DNA from: Maricaulis sp.
Lineage (GTDB): Bacteria > Pseudomonadota > Alphaproteobacteria > Caulobacterales > Maricaulaceae
Reading direction: 5' to 3'
NCBI GenBank assembly: GCA_002694345.1
Contig: NZLV01000169.1
Span: 1 to 11,154, forward strand
DNA: 11,154 bases
This document shows, in pieces, positions 5,759 through 11,154 of this stretch (its first letter is position 1; each line of letters starts with the position of its first letter). The notes beneath the pieces are model-generated. The model had not been told where the DNA came from, did no database searches, and saw only the letters and a list, made by a program, of their open reading frames with translations. The position numbers were made by a program, and so were the translations under genes.

Positions 5759-7459
5759 ATGTCTACAGAATCTCTCACCCCGACGACCGATGATTTCGCC
5801 GCAATGCTCGAAGCGAGCCTGGCGGGTCGTGATCTGGCCGAAGGCCAAGTCGTCAAAGGCACCGTGACCTCGATCGAAAATGATGTCGTGGTCGTTGATG
5901 TTGGCCTCAAGACCGAAGGCCGCATCCCGATGCGCGAATTCACGGGCCCGGGCTCGGAAGCCCCCAAGGCGGGTGACGAAGTCGAAGTTTACCTGGAGCG
6001 CATCGAAAACGCGCTCGGTGATGCCATCCTGTCGCGCGACAAAGCCCGCCGCGAGGAAAGCTGGGATCGCCTCGAGAAATCCTTCGAGAAGAAAGAGCCG
6101 GTCAACGGCGCCATCGTCGGCCGCGTCAAGGGCGGCTTCACGGTGGATCTGGGCGGCGCCTCGGCCTTCCTGCCGGGCTCCCAGGTCGACATCCGTCCGG
6201 TGCGCGATGTGGGTCCGCTGATGAATCAGGAACAGCCGTTCGCGATCCTGAAAATGGACCGTCCGCGCGGCAATATCGTGGTGTCCCGCCGCGCCGTTCT
6301 GGAAGAAAGCCGTGCCGAACAGCGCGCCGAGCTCGTTGGCCAGCTGGCCGAGGGCGAAGCCCGCGAAGGCGTCGTCAAGAACATCACCGATTACGGTGCG
6401 TTCGTTGACCTGGGCGGCATTGACGGCCTGCTGCACGTCACCGACATGTCCTGGAGCCGCGTTGGCCACCCGTCGGAAGTGGTGGAAGTTGGCCAGACGG
6501 TCAAAGTCCAGATCATCAAGATCAACAAGGAAACCCAGCGTATCTCGCTCGGCATGAAGCAGCTGATGTCGGATCCGTGGGAAGGCGTTGCCGCCAAGTA
6601 TCCGGTTGGCGCCACCTTCGAAGGCCGTGTCACGAACATCGCCGAATACGGTGCCTTCGTTGAGCTGGAAGAAGGCGTTGAAGGCCTGGTCCACGTCTCC
6701 GAAATGTCCTGGACCAAGAAGAACGTCCACCCGGGCAAGATCCTGTCCACCTCGCAAGAAGTGCAGGTCATGGTCCTCGATGTCGACGCCGACAAGCGCC
6801 GCATCTCCCTGGGCGTGAAGCAAACCCAGCGCAATCCGTGGGAAGTGTTCGCCGAAACGCACCCGTCCGGTTCCGCCATCAAGGGCGAAATCAAGAACAT
6901 CACCGAATTCGGTCTGTTCGTTGGCCTGGACGGCGACATCGACGGCATGGTGCACCTCTCCGACATCTCCTGGGAGCAGTCGGGCGAGCAAGCCATCGAA
7001 GCCTTCAAGAAGGGCGACGTCGTGGAAGCCAAGGTGCTGGACGTTGACGTCGAGAAGGAGCGCGTCTCCCTCGGCATCAAGCAGCTCGGCGGCGATCCGA
7101 TGGACAGCTCCGGCGTCAGCCGTGGCGACACCGTCACCTGCACCGTCACCGAGATCACCTCGGGCGGTATCGAAGTGTCCTTCGGCGATGAAGGCGGCGT
7201 GAAGTCCTTCATCCGCAAGTCCGACCTGTCCCGCGACCGTGCGGAACAGCGTCCGGAACGCTTCGCCGTCGGTGACAAGGTCGATGCCCGCATCACCAAC
7301 ATCGACAAGGCCTCGCGCCGTATCTCCCTGTCCATCAAGGCCCTGGAGATCTCCGAAGAGCGTGAAGCCGTCGAGCAGTACGGTTCCTCCGACGCCGGTG
7401 CGTCCCTGGGTGATATCCTGGGTGCCGCCCTGCGCGAGAAGGAAGGCGACGAGGACTAA
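5759..7459 (+). CDS. rpsA: 30S ribosomal protein S1
   Basis: Ribosomal protein S1 (566 aa) binds mRNA on the 30S subunit and helps recruit and unfold messages with weak Shine-Dalgarno sequences. Six OB-fold S1 domains run at about 28-95, 113-178, 195-268, 281-355, 368-442 and 452-528. Domains 3-5 show the classic pattern (ITDYGAFVDLGGIDGLLHVTDMSW style, ending RISLG.KQ), while 1 and 2 are the divergent ribosome-docking domains. The acidic tail ends in KEGDED. ATG 5759 was chosen because MSTES and the following residues match the family start; the open frame extends 48 codons upstream, but that part has no S1 character and lies in the leader. Codon use is strongly biased (GGC, CTG, ATC, AAG), as expected of a highly expressed gene. 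A strong terminator follows. Confidence 0.97.
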   Translation: MSTESLTPTTDDFAAMLEASLAGRDLAEGQVVKGTVTSIENDVVVVDVGLKTEGRIPMREFTGPGSEAPKAGDEVEVYLERIENALGDAILSRDKARREESWDRLEKSFEKKEPVNGAIVGRVKGGFTVDLGGASAFLPGSQVDIRPVRDVGPLMNQEQPFAILKMDRPRGNIVVSRRAVLEESRAEQRAELVGQLAEGEAREGVVKNITDYGAFVDLGGIDGLLHVTDMSWSRVGHPSEVVEVGQTVKVQIIKINKETQRISLGMKQLMSDPWEGVAAKYPVGATFEGRVTNIAEYGAFVELEEGVEGLVHVSEMSWTKKNVHPGKILSTSQEVQVMVLDVDADKRRISLGVKQTQRNPWEVFAETHPSGSAIKGEIKNITEFGLFVGLDGDIDGMVHLSDISWEQSGEQAIEAFKKGDVVEAKVLDVDVEKERVSLGIKQLGGDPMDSSGVSRGDTVTCTVTEITSGGIEVSFGDEGGVKSFIRKSDLSRDRAEQRPERFAVGDKVDARITNIDKASRRISLSIKALEISEEREAVEQYGSSDAGASLGDILGAALREKEGDED

Positions 7460-7482
7460 TCCTCAACGCCTCGGAAACGAAG

Positions 7483-7517
7483 AATCGGCCGGAGTTCACG
7501 CTCCGGCCGATTTTTTT
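7483..7517 (+). terminator. Strong intrinsic terminator after rpsA
   Basis: A perfect 12-bp stem (7483-7494 with 7501-7512, TCGGCCGGAG core) closes a 6-nt loop (TTCACG) and runs straight into seven T (7511-7517). It is the clearest rho-independent terminator in the window and ends the aroA-cmk-rpsA unit. Confidence 0.95.
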
Positions 7518-7528
7518 GTCCGTATGCA

Positions 7529-7557
7529 TTGACGCCTGCATCAGCAGACGCAAGGAT
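7529..7557 (+). promoter_or_regulatory. Possible ihfB promoter
   Basis: TTGACG (7529-7534) is a good -35; the hexamer 17 nt later (AAGGAT, 7552-7557) matches the -10 weakly. The terminator just upstream implies that ihfB needs its own promoter, and this is the best candidate, giving a leader of about 20 nt. Confidence 0.4.
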
Positions 7558-7584
7558 TAGACGTTCAGGCGCGGAGGTTTAGCG

Positions 7585-7893
7585 ATGATCAAATCTGAGT
7601 TGATCGACAAGCTCGCGGAAGCAAATCCGCATCTTTACCACCGTGACGTGGAGCGCGTGGTCAATACCATCCTGGACGGCATCACCGATGCCCTGGCCGA
7701 TGGCGACCGGGTCGAACTGCGTGGTTTTGGCGCCTTTTCAGTCCGTTGCCGCCCGGCCCGTGTCGGTCGCAATCCGCGCACCGGCGAGAGCGTGGCCGTC
7801 AAGGAGAAGCATGTGCCCTTCTTCAAGACCGGCAAGGAATTGCGCGAGCGTGTGGACGAATCCCGCGCCAGCGTTCCCGAACTGACCGGCTGA
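7585..7893 (+). CDS. ihfB: Integration host factor beta subunit
   Basis: IHF-beta (102 aa) pairs with IHF-alpha to bind specific sites and bend DNA sharply, helping sigma-54 promoters, replication origins and recombination. The HU/IHF fold covers residues 1-93. The beta-arm motif RGFGAFSVRCRPARVGRNPR (46-65) contains P64, the proline that wedges between base pairs, followed by TGE. The N-terminal MIKSELIDKLAE and C-terminal VPFFKTGKELRERV are typical of the beta rather than the alpha subunit or HU. GGAGG (7573-7577) lies 7 nt before the ATG, a strong ribosome binding site. Placement after rpsA is conserved in proteobacteria. sigma-54 (rpoN) is encoded earlier in the same window and often works with IHF. 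Confidence 0.96.
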   Translation: MIKSELIDKLAEANPHLYHRDVERVVNTILDGITDALADGDRVELRGFGAFSVRCRPARVGRNPRTGESVAVKEKHVPFFKTGKELRERVDESRASVPELTG

Positions 7894-7966
7894 CCTGTCG
7901 GACTTCCCTCGCATTTTACCAATCAGGTAGAGCCTGCATTAGGATGTGACCGCCGATAATGGCGTC

Positions 7967-8644
7967 ATGACTGATGTGTCCGCCTCTTCTCTCGCAGCCC
8001 AATCCGCCTATGGCGGCTGGTCGGCCTATCAGCCGTCCGCGCCGGTGCACGCCTCCCATGGCCCGCACGAGGCGGGCCGTGACAGCGAGAAATCTCCGGC
8101 CTTTGACACCAAGTCACGGCGGACCGCCGGCCCGCCCGATGAGGACCAGCGCCGCATCGACGCCCTGAAGGCCCGTGACCGTGAAGTGCGGGCGCATGAG
8201 CGTGCCCACCAGGCCGCGGGCGGACAGCATGCCGGCGCGGCCAGCTACACGTTCGAGCGGGGACCGGACGGCCGTTCCTACGCCGTCGGTGGCGAAGTTC
8301 CCATCGATGCCAGCGAAGTCCGCGGCGATCCGGAAGCCACCATCGAGAAGATGGAACAGGTCAAGGCGGCCGCCCTCGCTCCCGCCGAACCCTCCGGTCA
8401 GGACCGCAAGGTCGCCGCCATGGCCGATGCCAAGGCCGCCCAGGCGCGGGCCGAGCTCAATCGGGCGGAACAGGACAGCGATGAGGGCGAGACCGGGGCG
8501 ACCGGGGAGAAGCTCCAGCCCTCACTGACCCAGCAGATCGCGGAACTGCAGGACCGGGAGGCCGATTCCGGTCTCACCGCCTACGCCGCCAACGCCTACC
8601 GCCACCCGGCCCTCGCCGGTGTCGTCAGCCATGGCGGGTTCTAG
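7967..8644 (+). CDS. SprA-related putative metalloprotease (HExxH)
   Basis: This 225-aa protein resembles the SprA-related family (putative metalloprotease CJM1_0395 type). The core at about 66-166 has the zinc-protease-like motif HERAH (77-81) in VRAHERAHQAAGGQHAGAAS, then YTFERGPDGRSYAVGGEVPI and GDPEATIEKMEQVKAAALAP, which are the family's conserved blocks. Glu110 in VGGEV could be a third metal ligand (inference). The N-terminal 65 residues and C-terminal 45 are low complexity; there is no signal peptide. Activity and substrate are not known to me. The start is uncertain: ATG 7967 has no Shine-Dalgarno but lies 6 nt after a -10-like GATAAT (7955-7960), which fits a leaderless mRNA; GTG 7946 would add seven residues. 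It sits alone between ihfB and trpF. Confidence 0.8.
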   Translation: MTDVSASSLAAQSAYGGWSAYQPSAPVHASHGPHEAGRDSEKSPAFDTKSRRTAGPPDEDQRRIDALKARDREVRAHERAHQAAGGQHAGAASYTFERGPDGRSYAVGGEVPIDASEVRGDPEATIEKMEQVKAAALAPAEPSGQDRKVAAMADAKAAQARAELNRAEQDSDEGETGATGEKLQPSLTQQIAELQDREADSGLTAYAANAYRHPALAGVVSHGGF

Positions 8645-8696
8645 CGGACGCGTCCCGCGCTTTCCCTTCCTCCCATAAACCGCTAACGGTCTGGGT

Positions 8697-9341
8697 ATGA
8701 CCCAGATCAAGTTCTGCGGATTGAAGACCGGACGGGATGTTGCGGCGGCTGAAGCGGCGGGCGCCGCCTTCACCGGCTTTGTCATTTTCGAAAAGAGCCC
8801 GCGACATGTCTCGCCCTCGCTCGCCGGGGAATTGGCGCATCTGGCGAAAAACAGCCAGACCGTCGCTGTGACCGTGAATCCCGATGATGATCTGCTGGCC
8901 CGCATCCGCGATGCCATGCATCCGGACTGGATCCAGCTGCACGGCTCGGAAAGCCCGCAGCGTGTGGTGCAGGCCCGGGCCTATGCAAAGCGCGGTGTTA
9001 TCAAGGCCTTGCCGGTCGCTGACGCCAGTGATCTGGACGCCGCAGCGGCCTATGACCGGATTGCCGACATGCTGCTGTTCGACGCCAAACCGCCCAAAGG
9101 CGCGGAACGGCCCGGCGGACATGGTGTGGGCTATGATTATGCACTGCTGAAATCGCTGCAGATTTCCGTGCCCTGGCTCTTGTCCGGGGGGCTTGATGCC
9201 ACCAATGTCGCTGCCGCCGTATCCCTAGCCGGGGCACAGGCGGTGGATGTCTCGTCCGGCATCGAATCCGCGCCCGGTGTGAAGGATGCCGCGAAGATCG
9301 CCGCCTTCGCCTCTGCGCTGGCGGTACCCACGCAAGCCTAG
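8697..9341 (+). CDS. trpF: Phosphoribosylanthranilate isomerase
   Basis: TrpF (214 aa) is a TIM-barrel enzyme converting N-(5-phosphoribosyl)anthranilate to CdRP in tryptophan synthesis. The N-terminal strand IKFCGLK carries the general base C7. FDAKPPKG (128-134) carries the general acid D129. PGGHG (139-143), LLSGGL (161-166) and VDVSSGIESAPGVKD (183-197) form the phosphate-binding and barrel end. The usual PGGNG/PGGTG loop has His142 here, a mild variation. Length is normal for the family. No Shine-Dalgarno is visible before ATG 8697, although upstream sequence offers TAACGG (8684-8689), so a leaderless start is possible. trpB follows after 31 nt; trpFBA order is typical of alphaproteobacteria. 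Confidence 0.96.
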   Translation: MTQIKFCGLKTGRDVAAAEAAGAAFTGFVIFEKSPRHVSPSLAGELAHLAKNSQTVAVTVNPDDDLLARIRDAMHPDWIQLHGSESPQRVVQARAYAKRGVIKALPVADASDLDAAAAYDRIADMLLFDAKPPKGAERPGGHGVGYDYALLKSLQISVPWLLSGGLDATNVAAAVSLAGAQAVDVSSGIESAPGVKDAAKIAAFASALAVPTQA

Positions 9342-9372
9342 CCATCCGCAAGGCCGTCAAAAGGAGAGTGCC

Positions 9373-10601
<1,229 letters not shown>

Positions 10602-10605
<4 letters not shown>

Positions 10606-11069
10606 TCGGGATCCTGATCGCAGGCTTGCTGGTTTTCGAAGACAACCCTTCCCAGTTTGAGCTCGCATTGGGGTTCGAACTGCCCGCCCCGTATTCCTGG
10701 CAGAGTAGCGTGACGCCTGAAGAGCCCCTTTTCGTCCATTGCGGCGAACCAGCTGGAAACGGGTGCCCCCACGGCAATGGTTCGCACTGGGACTATTCAG
10801 GCACCGTCGGTCAGGCACTTTATGCTCCGCACTGGCAAAACGCACCCAGGTTCGATGTATTGCTTGAGGCTAACGGATGGATACCTGTTGAGTGGCGTCA
10901 GGTCGGGCCCGGGAACAACGGCGCCGGTTCGATACAAGTCCCAATTGCCTTCGAGCTGACAACCCGAACTGATGCGGGCATCTGCTATCGACGGCTTGAA
11001 CGGGATACTGGCTATCTCGATGCCATCGGTGTGACCCTGCATCTCTATCCTTGTGAGACCGAGCAATGA
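10602..11069 (+). CDS. Unrecognised 155-aa ORF between trpB and trpA
   Basis: I recognise no family. The GTG start (10602) overlaps the trpB stop as GTGA, and the TGA stop (11067-11069) overlaps the trpA start as ATGA, so all three should be translated as a coupled chain. The protein begins with a short hydrophobic run (IGILIAGLLVF, 2-12) and then a mostly polar region. It has four Cys (47, 55, 128, 151) and five Trp (33, 63, 78, 93, 98), and a Gly/His/Pro-rich stretch CGEPAGNGCPHGNGSHWDY (47-65). An ATG at 10545 inside trpB, in the same frame, would add a basic N-terminus and make the hydrophobic run look like a signal anchor. G+C is 269 of 468 bases (57.5%) by hand count, against 163 of 240 (68%) in four sampled trpB lines, and codons such as GTA and ATA appear. 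It could be a recent insertion or a fast-evolving gene; function unknown. Confidence 0.75.
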
Positions 11070-11154
11070 CCAACCGCCTCACCACCCGTTTCGCGGAGCT
11101 GTCCGCCTATAATCGTGCCGGTTTCGTCGCCTATATGATGGCCGGGGATGGCGA
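11066..11154 (+). CDS. trpA: Tryptophan synthase alpha chain, N-terminal fragment (runs off window)
   Basis: Only the first 29 codons of TrpA are present. TrpA cleaves indole-3-glycerol phosphate and passes indole to TrpB. The visible residues, RFAELSAYNRAGFVAYMMAGDGD, match the family start, where a helix leads into the first barrel strand ending in A-GD-D. The family's usual GDPD reads GDGD here. The catalytic Glu and Asp lie beyond the window. The ATG overlaps the stop of the preceding ORF by four bases (ATGA), and no separate ribosome binding site is obvious, so expression of trpA probably depends on translation of the unrecognised ORF. Confidence 0.9.
   Translation, partial: MTNRLTTRFAELSAYNRAGFVAYMMAGDG

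Noticed and set aside
5657..6991. Minus-strand open frame (444 codons) opposite rpsA
   Set aside because: It mirrors the repetitive S1 codons; the real product is on the plus strand.
8641..8696. Palindrome GGACGCGTCC (8646-8655) as a terminator before trpF
   Set aside because: It has no usable loop and no T-run after it; too weak to call.

Overview
The window is a gene-dense, high-GC piece of a bacterial chromosome that reads as alphaproteobacterial. The order rpoN-hpf-ptsN, followed by tRNA-Ala / FYDLN-type acidic protein / aroA-cmk-rpsA-ihfB and then trpF-trpB-trpA, together with the protein sequences (class II-like EPSP synthase, six-domain S1, FYDLN acidic zinc-ribbon protein, SprA-like HExxH protein), suits a Caulobacterales/Maricaulales-type (Hyphomonas/Maricaulis-like) marine organism. 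The genus is an inference from recalled gene order, not a measurement.

Layout: (1) 1-1859, nitrogen/ribosome-regulation block: the 3' part of rpoN, an intrinsic terminator, then hpf (long form) and ptsN 19 nt apart, as a likely two-gene unit. (2) 1860-2831: a two-hairpin intergenic region and an exported acidic Sel1-repeat protein whose Shine-Dalgarno lies inside one of the hairpins. (3) 2833-3498, minus strand: a FYDLN-type zinc-ribbon/acidic-tail protein and a tRNA-Ala(GGC) gene; the tRNA and the Sel1 gene converge on one shared terminator hairpin. (4) 3611-7517: aroA-cmk (1 nt apart) and rpsA after a 179-nt structured leader, ending in a very strong terminator. (5) 7585-8644: ihfB, then a SprA-like protein with an HExxH motif. 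(6) 8697-11154: trpF, trpB, an unrecognised 155-residue ORF, and the start of trpA.

Most of the window is ordinary housekeeping: translation (S1, HPF, tRNA-Ala), aromatic amino-acid synthesis (AroA feeding chorismate to the Trp branch), CMP phosphorylation, nucleoid architecture (IHF-beta) and the nitrogen PTS. The most unusual point is the unrecognised reading frame at 10602-11069. It sits between trpB and trpA, whose products normally form one complex, and is joined to both by 4-nt start/stop overlaps (GTGA with trpB, ATGA with trpA). It is lower in GC than trpB, carries five Trp and four Cys codons, and resembles no family I recognise. No CRISPR array, insertion sequence, integrase or phage gene was seen.
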